A DNA stretch of 64,000 nucleotides from G963665085 sp963665085 (lineage in GTDB: Bacteria > Bacteroidota > Bacteroidia > Bacteroidales > JAAAOM01). The translations under genes and the position numbers were made by a program. The stretch lies in the NCBI GenBank assembly GCA_963665085.2, contig CAXXXS010000002.1, forward strand, positions 558,001-622,000, read 5' to 3'. Below, in pieces: positions 36,580 through 45,645 of the stretch. Numbering within the stretch: the stretch's first letter is position 1; every line of letters starts with the position of its first letter. Under the pieces are notes generated by a model. That model did no database searches. It saw only the letters and a list, made by a program, of their open reading frames with translations, and had not been told where the DNA came from.

Positions 36580-37977
36580 TCATACCCCTTCCCCCGGATG
36601 CATTGTCTCTGCTTCGTCCCAGCTGAGAATTGCATTAATGATGGTTGCTGCCACATTGCTACCACCTTTTCTTCCATTGATAATTACAGAAGGAATTTTC
36701 GGGCACCCATATTTTAACTGCCATTTGCTCTCTTTAACATTTACAAATCCAACAGGCGCTGCAATTACTCCGGAAGGAGACGCTTTTTCTTTACGCACCA
36801 GGTCAACCATCTCTATTAATGCTGTTGGTGCATTACCAAATACATAGATCGCATCAGGATGTTCTTCAACTGCCAGCCGGATACCTGCCTGGGTACGTGT
36901 TATTTTTCTTTCTTCAGCTATGGCAGCTACCCGCTTATCATCTAAATAACATTTTACAATCAGTCCCAACTTATCTACAATACATTTTCTAATACCGCGT
37001 GTTACCATTGAAACATCAGTAATAATGACCGGCGGTTTTTCCGAATATAAAAGCTTATGTAAATAAAAAACCGCATTATTGGTAATTTCGATAGACTGGT
37101 TTATCGTAAAATCGGCTGTAGTATGTATGGCATGTAAAGCCACCCATTTGTGAGCAAGTGATTTTCCATTAAAATCAACTTCTTTTAAAATTGTCTGAAA
37201 ACTTTTATTCATAATTTGTCGCCCGGGAGAATCTGTATTTTGCTCCTTATCATTGTAATATCCACGTGGGGTAACAATTTTATCTTTGAAAATCCGTGTC
37301 TGGCTATTTCCGATGATTAGCAACGTAAACATATCGGCCATGTCGGCTTCCAGATTTTTTAGAAGAATCACTTTTATTGTTTCTTCATCACGGCTAAGCT
37401 GACGCGTTATACCAACAGGAGTATCAGGAGAACGGTATTTGAGAAAAATTTCTTTTAGCCGCATCAACTGCCAAAAACGACCTTTGCTTACCGGATTATA
37501 AATGGCTGTTACGAAATCACCTTGAGCAGCAGCTACTATACGTTTCTCGATTAGTTCCCATGACGTTAGCAAATCCGATAAAGAAATAGAACAAAAATCG
37601 TGACCAAGTGGGGCACCCAGTTTTGCGGCTGCATCGAACATGGCACTTATCCCGGGAATAACCTGTATCTCAACTTTTGAATTGAGTTCGTTTTTCATCT
37701 CCCATAACAAGGGAGCCATACCATAAACCCCCGAATCTCCACTACTAATTACGGCTACTGTTTTCCATTTCTCGGCTTCAACAAAGGCTTGTGCAGCACG
37801 TTCCCGTTCTTTTTTCATTCCTGTAGTAATAGTCACCTTGTCTCCAATAAATTCCTTAATATAACTCAGGTAGGGAGTGTAAGCAATTACCACTTGTGAT
37901 TCATCCAGAGCATGCAGTGCCTGTGGTGTTATTAGGGCTGCGTCTCCCGGGCCAATGCCTATGCTGTATATTTTCAT
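36580..37977 (-). CDS. cbiH-cbiC: CbiH-CbiC fusion: cobalt-factor III C17-methyltransferase / cobalt-precorrin-8 methylmutase
   Basis: The protein has 465 residues. Residues 1-240 are the CbiH/CobJ methyltransferase (YSIGIGPGDAALITPQA, SSGDSGVYGMAPL, IPGISAMFDAA), which methylates C17 and contracts the ring. Residues 252-465 are CbiC/CobH (VALHAIHTTADF with catalytic H285, IITDVSMVTRGI, IAAPVGFVNVKESKW), which moves the C11 methyl to C12. The two reactions are separated by several steps, so the fusion probably reflects co-production rather than channelling. The cbiL gene lies 46 bases upstream. Confidence 0.95.
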   Translation of the reverse strand: MKIYSIGIGPGDAALITPQALHALDESQVVIAYTPYLSYIKEFIGDKVTITTGMKKERERAAQAFVEAEKWKTVAVISSGDSGVYGMAPLLWEMKNELNSKVEIQVIPGISAMFDAAAKLGAPLGHDFCSISLSDLLTSWELIEKRIVAAAQGDFVTAIYNPVSKGRFWQLMRLKEIFLKYRSPDTPVGITRQLSRDEETIKVILLKNLEADMADMFTLLIIGNSQTRIFKDKIVTPRGYYNDKEQNTDSPGRQIMNKSFQTILKEVDFNGKSLAHKWVALHAIHTTADFTINQSIEITNNAVFYLHKLLYSEKPPVIITDVSMVTRGIRKCIVDKLGLIVKCYLDDKRVAAIAEERKITRTQAGIRLAVEEHPDAIYVFGNAPTALIEMVDLVRKEKASPSGVIAAPVGFVNVKESKWQLKYGCPKIPSVIINGRKGGSNVAATIINAILSWDEAETMHPGEGV

Positions 37978-38023
37978 AATTTTCTTTTTGCTTCTCGCAG
38001 ATATTCATAGACCGCGAGAGATT

Positions 38024-38722
38024 TTATTTGTTATTATAAATTATTAAAATGGAAAAATAAGGAATTCTCTTTCCCTCCATATCTTTTGTGTTACTTGTAA
38101 AAAACTGGTTTTCTGTACCAACTCTTTCTGCGTATAAAAATGGTACTGAGAGTTCTTCAAAAAAAGCATCCCAATTTTTAATCTTGCTTAATTTCATAAT
38201 AACCAAGGTATTTACATCCTTCAAAGCACTTTTAATTTCATCGAAGCTATCGGGACACGGAAGTATTTTAAAACTTTCTCCACCTTCAACTAATGATCTT
38301 TTCCCCAGCGTCCCTGCTGCTATAAATGCCGGAATCCCTGGAACAATAGAATAGTTTAAAAGATCCTCCTGAATATATTTTAACAGATAACCAAAAGTGC
38401 TGAAAAATAATATATCCCCTTCACTTACAATTGCTATCTCCATGCCAGCCTGATAATCTTTCTTTATTTGATTATATGCCTGTTGATAGTATTGTACTCT
38501 ACTCTTCGAATTCATTGGAAGATGCATCGGCTTTACTGGGATATTTAAGTCTAAATCATTTAAAATTTGAATAGAAAATGATATTATGCTACTGTCTTTT
38601 ACTGAACTTGCCGGATAATAAATAACATCTGCTTTTTTTAACGCTTTGTAACCTTTAAGCGTAAGTAATTCAGCATCGCCAGGGCCAAGACCAATAGCTG
38701 TTATGTGTCCTTTTTTATTCAT
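38024..38722 (-). CDS. cbiL: Precorrin-2 / cobalt-factor II C20-methyltransferase
   Basis: The protein has 232 residues: a tetrapyrrole methyltransferase with GHITAIGLGPGDAELLTLKG at the N-terminus, VSEGDILFFSTFGYLL and IVPGIPAFIAAG. The C20 assignment follows from the CobI/CbiL-like insert after the first strand (DVIYYPASSVKDSSIISFS) and from its being the only candidate for this step. It methylates C20 of cobalt-factor II. The start overlaps the end of cbiA by eight bases. Confidence 0.92.
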   Translation of the reverse strand: MNKKGHITAIGLGPGDAELLTLKGYKALKKADVIYYPASSVKDSSIISFSIQILNDLDLNIPVKPMHLPMNSKSRVQYYQQAYNQIKKDYQAGMEIAIVSEGDILFFSTFGYLLKYIQEDLLNYSIVPGIPAFIAAGTLGKRSLVEGGESFKILPCPDSFDEIKSALKDVNTLVIMKLSKIKNWDAFFEELSVPFLYAERVGTENQFFTSNTKDMEGKRIPYFSILIIYNNK

Positions 38723-40046
38723 CTTTCTGTAAGTAGTTCAAAAAATTCAACATATGATCTGGTTCACCAAGGTAGAGGTGCATATAAGATGCCCAACAGT
38801 TTTTGCACCTAAAAACAGGCATATCAACAGCTAGTCCACGTGACGTGAAAGCTTCTGAACAATGGGCAATACCAGTGTCTTGAATAAGCTTTGAGTAGTG
38901 GAATTCATGCCCCTTCAAGTTAATTCCGTTTTGTGGAACTTCCCGGTATCCCAAATGTAATTTCATATCTTTAAATGAGGTTGAGAAATCAAATACATGA
39001 GTCATTGGATGTTCTACCCCATTCTTATCTACGATACTTTTACCCAGGTACATCATACCACCACACTCAGCAATTACAATCTTGCCCGATTCAATAAAAT
39101 CTTTTATACTTTTTAGCATGGAATAATTTGAGGAAAGCTCACTACCAAATAATTCCGGATAACCACCGGGGAGCCATAATAAATCTGCTTCGGGGACAAC
39201 ATCATCGTTTAGAGGACTAAAATATTTTATCTTTCCTAAATTACTTAAGGCATCAAAGTTTGCCTGATAGGTGAAATTAAATGCTTTATCATTGGCAATA
39301 GCAATTCTAAAATGAGCATTTAATTTACTATCTAATTGTTTTGTTTTAACCTCAGGAATTGAAATAGGACAAATATTAAGTAATCGATCCAAATCCACAT
39401 GCTTTTCAACTAATTCTGCCGCGATATCAATAATCTCAAGATTAGCATTTTCTCCTGGTAAATGAAGCCCTAAATGGCGCGATTCAATTATTAATCGCTT
39501 GTCCCTGGGAATATATCCTAACATTTCAACTCCTGCGTCTTTTGCCCCTTCTTCCAAAATACGCGCATGCGAATCACTGCCTGTTTTATTAAAAATAACA
39601 CCCGCAAGTTTTATGTTTTTATCAAATGTTTTAAAGCCATGCAGTAATGGGGCAACTGAATATGCCACACTTGATGCATCCACTATAAGAATTACCGGAA
39701 GAGACAATAACTTTGCAATCTCTGCTGAGCTCCCCTTATCTTTTTGCGCTCCATCAAACAATCCCATAACACCCTCTACAATACCAATATCTGAATTCTG
39801 AAGATGACTAGTAAAAATATCTTTTACATGCTGGTGGCTGGCCAACCAAGTATCTAAGTTGTATGAAGGTTTTCCGGAGACCCATTTATGGTGCATAGGA
39901 TCAATATAATCGGGACCACATTTAAAAGGCTGAACAACATATCCTTTTTTACGCAAAGCTCTGATTAATCCGAGAGTTATCAATGTTTTTCCCGAATTGC
40001 TCCTGGGAGCAGCAATCATTATTGCATGTCTTTGGTTGTTGCTCAT
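38715..40046 (-). CDS. cbiA: Cobyrinate a,c-diamide synthase
   Basis: The protein has 443 residues. The N-terminal ATP-binding domain has P-loop SNSGKTLITLGLIRAL (about 16-31) and VEGVMGLFDG. The C-terminal class I glutamine amidotransferase-like domain has nucleophilic Cys in IAECGGMMYLG and His in GHEFHYSK. It amidates the a and c side chains of cobyrinate, with glutamine as donor. Its ends overlap cobO by four bases and cbiL by eight, so these three are translationally coupled. Confidence 0.95.
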   Translation of the reverse strand: MSNNQRHAIMIAAPRSNSGKTLITLGLIRALRKKGYVVQPFKCGPDYIDPMHHKWVSGKPSYNLDTWLASHQHVKDIFTSHLQNSDIGIVEGVMGLFDGAQKDKGSSAEIAKLLSLPVILIVDASSVAYSVAPLLHGFKTFDKNIKLAGVIFNKTGSDSHARILEEGAKDAGVEMLGYIPRDKRLIIESRHLGLHLPGENANLEIIDIAAELVEKHVDLDRLLNICPISIPEVKTKQLDSKLNAHFRIAIANDKAFNFTYQANFDALSNLGKIKYFSPLNDDVVPEADLLWLPGGYPELFGSELSSNYSMLKSIKDFIESGKIVIAECGGMMYLGKSIVDKNGVEHPMTHVFDFSTSFKDMKLHLGYREVPQNGINLKGHEFHYSKLIQDTGIAHCSEAFTSRGLAVDMPVFRCKNCWASYMHLYLGEPDHMLNFLNYLQKDE

Positions 40047-40615
40047 TTTTTATCTTTTTGCGATGGGAAAACCATAAATTTTTCGGGTTTTACATCTTTC
40101 GCTTTTAGTTCGCTTATGGCCAATAAATAGAACAAATCACTCAGACGATTAAAGTATTGCATTATATATGGTTTTATCTGTTCTTCTTTATTCAGACTGA
40201 TAATTTCTCGTTCGGCTGTACGGATTGCTGTCCTCACCGAATGACAAAGCGCAGAGATTTTAGTTCCCCCGGGTAAAACAAAAGCCAATTTCTCTTCTTT
40301 TAACTTCTCATTAAGCTCAATAATCCACTGCTCACAATCCTGTAAACCTTTTTCAGGATGTGGTTTTGTGTTGATTTTAGGACAATTAGCAGGAGTTGCA
40401 ATATGCGACATGATAAACATCAAATCTCTCTGAATCTGAATTAACGGTTTTGTCCAGTTATGGTTTTCATCCAACTCAGTTACCAACAGACCAATTCTAG
40501 TGTTTGCTTCATCGATAAGTCCATTGCATTCAATGCGTATATGGTCTTTATCAACCCGGCTTCCACCAAAAAGAGCTGTTGTTCCTTTATCCCCTGTTTT
40601 TGTTGTAATTGACAT
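40043..40615 (-). CDS. cobO: Corrinoid adenosyltransferase, PduO type
   Basis: The protein has 190 residues, starting MSITTKTGDKGTTALFGGSR with the PduO/MMAB ATP-binding motif TKTGDKGTT. Later come CNGLIDEANTRIG and a final helical segment with NRLSDLFYLLAI. It transfers the adenosyl group of ATP to the reduced corrinoid cobalt. Functionally it equals CobA/CobO, but the fold is the PduO trimer. It overlaps cbiA by four bases. A 117-base gap with palindromic repeat words separates it from cobU. Confidence 0.93.
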   Translation of the reverse strand: MSITTKTGDKGTTALFGGSRVDKDHIRIECNGLIDEANTRIGLLVTELDENHNWTKPLIQIQRDLMFIMSHIATPANCPKINTKPHPEKGLQDCEQWIIELNEKLKEEKLAFVLPGGTKISALCHSVRTAIRTAEREIISLNKEEQIKPYIMQYFNRLSDLFYLLAISELKAKDVKPEKFMVFPSQKDKK

Positions 40616-40629
40616 ATATTTTATTTTTT

Positions 40630-40730
40630 GTTTCTCGCAGATAAACGCAAATGAAAGAGCGCAAATTTTCGCAGAAATATTTGCGAGAATCTGCGATAAA
40701 ATCCGCGTAAATCAGCGAAAAAAATCTTTT
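40630..40730. repeat. CGCAGAT-type intergenic repeat between cobO and cobU
   Basis: TCGCAGAT (40637-40644) and ATCTGCGA (40689-40696) are inverted, with GCAAAT/ATTTGC nested inside and more GCG-AAAT words after. Similar TTTCTCGCAGAT words occur in the gaps at 37990-38010 and near 53550. The element lies inside the B12 operon without breaking a gene, and it could form an mRNA hairpin. Confidence 0.45.
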
Positions 40731-40732
40731 AT

Positions 40733-41245
40733 TTATTTTACTTTCATAGGTATCCCCGAAACCATTAATGTTACTTCATCGGCCAGAGAAGCAATGTATT
40801 GATTCATCCAGCCTTGGAGGTCAGTGAATTTTCTGGCTATTTCATTTTCTCCATGGCCACCCATCCCAATTTCATTTGTTACCACAATAAAGCGAGCATC
40901 CTGTTTTATCAGTCTGTTAAATTCCTCTTTAGCAAGTTTCAAAATCTCATCAATGGTTAAATCTTTATGCTCAAAGAACAGATTAGTTAGCCAGAGTGTA
41001 ATACAGTCAAGCAATACAACTTTTCCTTTTACATCAGCTTGAGAAATAAACACCGGAATCTCTATGTTTTCCCAGTTATCCCCCCTGTCTGCTTTATGTC
41101 GATTGATACGTTCTTTAAAATCATCATCCCAGACGCGCGCAGTAGCCATATAGACCGGATTCTGCGAGATACCGAGAGCTGTTTTCTGTGCAAAATTACT
41201 TTTCCCCGAACGTTGTCCTCCTGTAATTAAGTGCAACTCAGACAT
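40733..41245 (-). CDS. cobU: Adenosylcobinamide kinase / adenosylcobinamide-phosphate guanylyltransferase
   Basis: The protein has 170 residues with N-terminal P-loop GGQRSGKSNFAQ (about 8-19), YMATARVWDDDFKERI, and a second motif VVTNEIGMGG. Length and motifs match CobU/CobP. It phosphorylates adenosylcobinamide and transfers GMP to make AdoCbi-GDP, the activated intermediate for nucleotide-loop assembly. It is followed two bases later by cobC. Confidence 0.95.
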   Translation of the reverse strand: MSELHLITGGQRSGKSNFAQKTALGISQNPVYMATARVWDDDFKERINRHKADRGDNWENIEIPVFISQADVKGKVVLLDCITLWLTNLFFEHKDLTIDEILKLAKEEFNRLIKQDARFIVVTNEIGMGGHGENEIARKFTDLQGWMNQYIASLADEVTLMVSGIPMKVK

Positions 41246-41247
41246 GC

Positions 41248-41835
41248 TTATAAAAATTTTATTTTATAATAAGTTTCATTATCCCATTGAATACGGATTG
41301 CATCGCCATAATCAATCTCAACAGCAAATATCTTAGAAGGAGAAGCATCTAACAAATGAGCTAATAATGAACGGTATAAACCTGCATGTGCCACTACGAA
41401 AATAATTTTCTTATCGGAGTGTACTATCTTTTCCCAAAAGGTCACAATCCGTTTCTGCACATCAAAAAAATTTTCTCCTCCATGTATTTTATTATTGATG
41501 TAATCCTTACCCCAGGCTTCACGTTCCTCATTGGGAATTTGCTCCCACGGTAGCATTTCCCATCTCCCAAAATCAATTTCCCTTAGAAGTTCTTCCGTAA
41601 CAATGCTTTCATTTTTGGCAAGCTCTTTTGCAAGTAATGTACATCGCGAAAGCGGACTTGTATAAACAACATCAGGCTTAATATTTTGTAATGATTGATT
41701 AATTTTCAACATAGCCTCTTGTAACTGAATTTCATTAGGAAGTACATCAGAATTACCGTAGCAGGTTCCTTTAGGTGTTTGTGTCTCCGGATGTCTAAAA
41801 AGATATATTGATTTTGAATTGTTTTTTTTGTCCAT
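41248..41835 (-). CDS. cobC: Alpha-ribazole-5'-phosphate phosphatase (histidine phosphatase family)
   Basis: The protein has 195 residues. The phosphate-binding start is LFRHPETQTPKGTCYG, with proline after the RH instead of the usual glycine. A second histidine lies in FVVAHAGLYRSL and an acidic motif in LREIDFGRWEM. In this context, two bases from cobU and two from cobS, it should dephosphorylate alpha-ribazole phosphate or cobalamin phosphate. The RHP variant is found in other CobC-like enzymes, so I do not read it as inactivation. Confidence 0.88.
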   Translation of the reverse strand: MDKKNNSKSIYLFRHPETQTPKGTCYGNSDVLPNEIQLQEAMLKINQSLQNIKPDVVYTSPLSRCTLLAKELAKNESIVTEELLREIDFGRWEMLPWEQIPNEEREAWGKDYINNKIHGGENFFDVQKRIVTFWEKIVHSDKKIIFVVAHAGLYRSLLAHLLDASPSKIFAVEIDYGDAIRIQWDNETYYKIKFL

Positions 41836-41837
41836 AA

Positions 41838-42614
41838 TTAACTCAATAAAATGCCGCTATGTTGCAATCCCAGATAAAAAATATAAAATACCAGTTCGTT
41901 CACCTGTTGAACAGCCCCAAGACAATCACCAGTATACCCTCCTATCTTTTTGTTGAACCATGCTCCGAATATCCAGGAAACCAACACTAACAAGGGGACT
42001 GTTATAAAAACAATCCATGAGTGGAAGAAAAACAGAGGAATGATTGACAGTATAAAAGCCAGTATTATTCTAAAAACAGAAAGCGGTTTACTAGTATCAA
42101 TAGACTTTGAGTCGTTCGATTTTCGGGCATAGTCCCATCGTTTTGTAATCAGTAAAAGTGGCCATCTACTCATTACCTGCGATGCGATTATAACAAGAAT
42201 AACTGATCCCGGATTAATCGCAGTTAAAGAAGTTATTTTCAAAGCAAAAAGCAAAATAAGTCCGATTGCGGCATATGCACCTACTCTTGAATCTTTCATT
42301 ATCACTAAAATCTGTTCTTTGTTGTATCCGCCTCCAAAAGCATCACATACATCAGCAAAGCCATCTTCATGAAAAGCCCCGGTTACTAATACCATAGCTG
42401 ATAATGAAAGTACTATTGAAACCATTTGGGGCAAAAACCAATTAGCTCCATAAAAAATAAGAGAACCTAATATTCCAACAAAAGCCCCTACTAAAGGAAA
42501 CCAGGTAAGAACCAACTGCTGATAAGCTTTATTATATGGCACTTTAAACGGAAAAGGCAACCGGGAAAAATACAAGATAGATGCCCCTAATATTTGTAAT
42601 TCACGTTTAATCAT
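41838..42614 (-). CDS. cobS: Adenosylcobinamide-GDP ribazoletransferase (cobalamin synthase)
   Basis: The protein has 258 residues and is an integral membrane protein with about six helices. The CobS signatures are present: FSRLPFPFKVPYNKAY near the N-terminus, HEDGFADVCDAFGGGYNKEQ (the metal-binding DGxxDxxDA type loop), MKDSRVGAYAA, and GGYTGDCLGAVQQVNEL near the end. It joins AdoCbi-GDP with alpha-ribazole (phosphate). It lies one base from cobT, which makes the other substrate. Confidence 0.95.
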   Translation of the reverse strand: MIKRELQILGASILYFSRLPFPFKVPYNKAYQQLVLTWFPLVGAFVGILGSLIFYGANWFLPQMVSIVLSLSAMVLVTGAFHEDGFADVCDAFGGGYNKEQILVIMKDSRVGAYAAIGLILLFALKITSLTAINPGSVILVIIASQVMSRWPLLLITKRWDYARKSNDSKSIDTSKPLSVFRIILAFILSIIPLFFFHSWIVFITVPLLVLVSWIFGAWFNKKIGGYTGDCLGAVQQVNELVFYIFYLGLQHSGILLS

Positions 42615-42615
42615 T

Positions 42616-43668
42616 TTACTCTGTTACATTAAATACTTTTGCCTCTGTAAATGAAGTCATATCATTTAACATAGCAACACTTCCCTGAATTATTGGATAA
42701 GCAATAGCAGAACCTGTACCCTCTCCCAAACGAAGATCAAGGTTTAAAAGAGCTTTACCTCCAACATGCTCAAGCATTTTCAAATGTCCTTGTTCGCCCG
42801 ATTGATGAGAGAAAATTGCATAATCTTTTATGTTAGGATTAATTTCATAGGCTGCAAGAAAAGCCGATGTAGTAATAAATCCATCAACTATTATTAACAT
42901 ACGCCGTTGTGCTGCTTCTAACATTCCTCCAGCAATTGTAGCAATTTCTAAACCTCCGTAGGTTGCAAGAATTTCTTCCGGAGTGGCCGGTATACCGTGA
43001 TTATCCACTGCTTGTTGTAATACTTGAGCTTTATTTTTTACGCCTATATCATTCAGTCCACAACCAGGTCCTGTACATTCCTTTATAGAATTGTTCCCAA
43101 AAATTGATAATAAGATTGTTGCCGGAGATGTGTTACCAATACCCATTTCGCCAAAACCGATAACGTTGGTACCTTTTTTTGCAAATTCTCTCACAACATC
43201 CCGTCCGTTTTTAATTGCGGCATCACATTCTTCAACTGTCATAGCTGGCTCATGTAAAAAATTTCTGCTGCCTTTGCGTACTTTTTTATCAATGAGTTTT
43301 GGGTGAGGATTAAAATCGTAATTAACGCCAGCATCAACGACATATAAATCAAAGCCATATTGTTTGCATAACAGGCCAATTCCGCCACCTCCATTTATAA
43401 AATTAAGAACCTGTTGCCAGGTGATCTCCGTTGGAACCGGGCTTACACCTTCTTCTGTAATTCCATGATCAGCTGCTATGGTTAACATAACCGGATTTAC
43501 AAGCGCAGGTTGAGTTGTTTGCTGTATTAAACCTATTTGTTTAGCAATTTCTTCTAATCTTCCTAACGAGCCTACTGGCTTTGTTTTTTGATCAATATTG
43601 TACTGCAATGTTTTTTCTAATTCTATATTTTTAGTGGACTCGATTTTTAAATCTTTAAGTGAATTCAT
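42616..43668 (-). CDS. cobT: Nicotinate-nucleotide--dimethylbenzimidazole phosphoribosyltransferase
   Basis: The protein has 350 residues. The CobT motifs are KTKPVGSLGRLEEIAKQIG, IAADHGITEEGVSPVP, GEMGIGNTSPAT, and RLGEGTGSAIAYPI with catalytic E316. It activates a lower-ligand base with nicotinate mononucleotide to make alpha-ribotides. No dimethylbenzimidazole synthesis gene (bluB or bza type) is in the window, so the base actually used is unknown. Confidence 0.96.
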   Translation of the reverse strand: MNSLKDLKIESTKNIELEKTLQYNIDQKTKPVGSLGRLEEIAKQIGLIQQTTQPALVNPVMLTIAADHGITEEGVSPVPTEITWQQVLNFINGGGGIGLLCKQYGFDLYVVDAGVNYDFNPHPKLIDKKVRKGSRNFLHEPAMTVEECDAAIKNGRDVVREFAKKGTNVIGFGEMGIGNTSPATILLSIFGNNSIKECTGPGCGLNDIGVKNKAQVLQQAVDNHGIPATPEEILATYGGLEIATIAGGMLEAAQRRMLIIVDGFITTSAFLAAYEINPNIKDYAIFSHQSGEQGHLKMLEHVGGKALLNLDLRLGEGTGSAIAYPIIQGSVAMLNDMTSFTEAKVFNVTE

Positions 43669-43675
43669 ATTGACT

Positions 43676-44641
43676 TTATATAATTATTTTGATGTTATTA
43701 AATACAGGACAAATTTGCAGATACGCAAGTACGATTATTAAAAGAATCATTATCGATTCTGCAATGCGGTTAATTCTTACTGTAACCAGTAAATCCTTGT
43801 AGCAAAAAGAACGTGGATTATTACCAATAAAAGGTTTATCTACCATTTTACCAAAATAACAGTATGAACCACCAAATCGCACATTCAGGATTCCTGCCAG
43901 CGCAGCTTCAGGGAAACCGGCATTGGGACTGCTATGTGCACTACCATATTTAAAAATAAATTGTAAAGCACGCGGGCTTCCGCTACAGATAAACATTAAT
44001 AAAGATGTTAGACGGGCTGGAATAAAATTAGCCGCATCATCTAATCGGGCAGCAAATTTTCCAAATTCTATATATTTTTCGTTTTTATAACCAATCATTG
44101 AATCAAGTGTGTTTATCATTTTATAAGCCATCATACCCGGAATACCGGCAACAGCAAACCAAAATAAAGGGGCTATAATCCCATCACTAAGATTTTCGGC
44201 CATGGTCTCGAGAGTGGCAGCACACACCTGGTTGTGGGTAAGCTGTGAGGTATCCCTGCCAACTATTCGGGCAACATGTTTTCTTCCTGCATCAAGGCTA
44301 TCCTGCAGTTTGTTAAAAACCGCTTTTCCTTCCCGGATTAACGTAGTACCAGCAATTCCGAAAAAAATCAAAATAGTTTCAATTGCTACTCCAACGCATA
44401 TATTGAAATCATATACATAGCGAACAAGAATAAAAAAGAAAGTATAAACAAAAGAGGTTAAAAATAGTGCAACTAAAAAACCTTTTAAAATGCGATAATT
44501 ACCGTTATTGAGTCTCTTGTCAAAAAATGAAATTGCTTTACCAAACCAGATAATTGGATGGGGCAACCAAGAGGGATCTCCAAACAATTTATCAAGAATA
44601 AATGCAGCTAAAATTGCTATTATATGTACGCTTATTTCCAT
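43676..44641 (-). CDS. cbiB: Adenosylcobinamide-phosphate synthase
   Basis: The protein has 321 residues and several membrane helices. CbiB signatures include the N-terminal LDKLFGDPSWLPHPIIWFGK, the middle ETMAENLSDGIIAPLFW, and SPNAGFPEAALAGILNVRFG near residue 240. It attaches aminopropanol phosphate, or a related amine, to adenosylcobyric acid. It overlaps cobD, which makes that aminopropanol phosphate, by ten bases. Confidence 0.95.
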   Translation of the reverse strand: MEISVHIIAILAAFILDKLFGDPSWLPHPIIWFGKAISFFDKRLNNGNYRILKGFLVALFLTSFVYTFFFILVRYVYDFNICVGVAIETILIFFGIAGTTLIREGKAVFNKLQDSLDAGRKHVARIVGRDTSQLTHNQVCAATLETMAENLSDGIIAPLFWFAVAGIPGMMAYKMINTLDSMIGYKNEKYIEFGKFAARLDDAANFIPARLTSLLMFICSGSPRALQFIFKYGSAHSSPNAGFPEAALAGILNVRFGGSYCYFGKMVDKPFIGNNPRSFCYKDLLVTVRINRIAESIMILLIIVLAYLQICPVFNNIKIII

Positions 44642-45645
44642 TCTTTTAAAGCGTTAATTAATACCTCGTTTTGATTAGGAGTACGAGTGGAAATACGAAA
44701 ATAACTGTCACTTATTCCTCTGAAATTTGAAGCATCACGGATTAATAGTTTATTCTTTAGCGCCAGTTTTTGTTTTAAAATACCAGCCTTAATTGGTCCT
44801 TCAACAAGAAAAAATAATGTTTCAGAAGGATGAACCTTAAATCCGGAGATAGTATCTATTTCTTTTTGAACCCGTTTTGATTCGTTTATAATTTCCCTGA
44901 TATTGAAATCATCGCTAAAATTTTCTGATAAACAAAACAATCCGCACTCAATAGCCATTGCATTAATTCTCCAAGGCATTAATTTTTGTGAGATTCTTTC
45001 AATACGTTCTGGATGGGTAACCAAGTAACCTAACCGAATACCCGGTACCGAAAAACGTTTCGTTAACGAACAAATAATTACAAGATTGGAAAATTCGATT
45101 ATTTCATTGGCTAATGACGGTATGTTTATTGTAAAATCCAGATAAGCTTCATCGATGATAAAAGTTGTATTTTTATGCTCCCGGATTATACTTTTTAGTT
45201 TGTTTGTATCCAATATTTTTCCATCCGGATTGTTAGGATTAGCCATCCATACCGCATCGTAGTCTGATAAATTTTGATCAGCAAAAACCTTTTCGTTTGA
45301 GCAAAAATATATTTTGTGTTGAAAGGATTTACAAGCATCCTCATATTCAGCAAAAGAAGGCACAAAAATTAACGAACGTTTTTCTAAAAAAAGGGAAGCA
45401 ACAAGATATAAACCTTCAACCGCGCCGTTTGTAACTAGTACAGATTCTTTGGGTAGGCTTCGAAAATCTTCTATTTGTTTTGCTAGGTTTTCAGCCAGGG
45501 GCTTTGGGTAAGAAGAAATGCATGTTACCCGATTTTTTAAATGTTCTAATAAATCCTTATTTGTTCCCAAAGGATTTACATTTGAGCTAAAATTTATCTC
45601 AATATCCGGATAATTAAATATGTCATCGCCATGCCCCTGAATCAT
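44632..45645 (-). CDS. cobD: L-threonine-O-3-phosphate decarboxylase (PLP enzyme, HisC-like)
   Basis: The protein has 337 residues and is a class I aminotransferase-fold protein. It starts with GHGDDIFNYPDIEINFSSNV, the typical CobD opening. The internal aldimine lysine lies in ICSLTKRFSVPGIRLGY, and an arginine near the end (FRISTRTPNQNE) binds the carboxylate. It makes (R)-1-amino-2-propanol phosphate for CbiB. Histidinol-phosphate aminotransferase is the alternative by fold, but position between cbiB and cbiP decides for CobD. A threonine kinase gene (pduX) was not seen. Confidence 0.93.
   Translation of the reverse strand: MIQGHGDDIFNYPDIEINFSSNVNPLGTNKDLLEHLKNRVTCISSYPKPLAENLAKQIEDFRSLPKESVLVTNGAVEGLYLVASLFLEKRSLIFVPSFAEYEDACKSFQHKIYFCSNEKVFADQNLSDYDAVWMANPNNPDGKILDTNKLKSIIREHKNTTFIIDEAYLDFTINIPSLANEIIEFSNLVIICSLTKRFSVPGIRLGYLVTHPERIERISQKLMPWRINAMAIECGLFCLSENFSDDFNIREIINESKRVQKEIDTISGFKVHPSETLFFLVEGPIKAGILKQKLALKNKLLIRDASNFRGISDSYFRISTRTPNQNEVLINALKEWK

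Noticed and set aside
41248..41835. CobC as an inactivated phosphatase because of RHP instead of RHG
   Set aside because: The other catalytic residues are present, and the histidine itself is kept.
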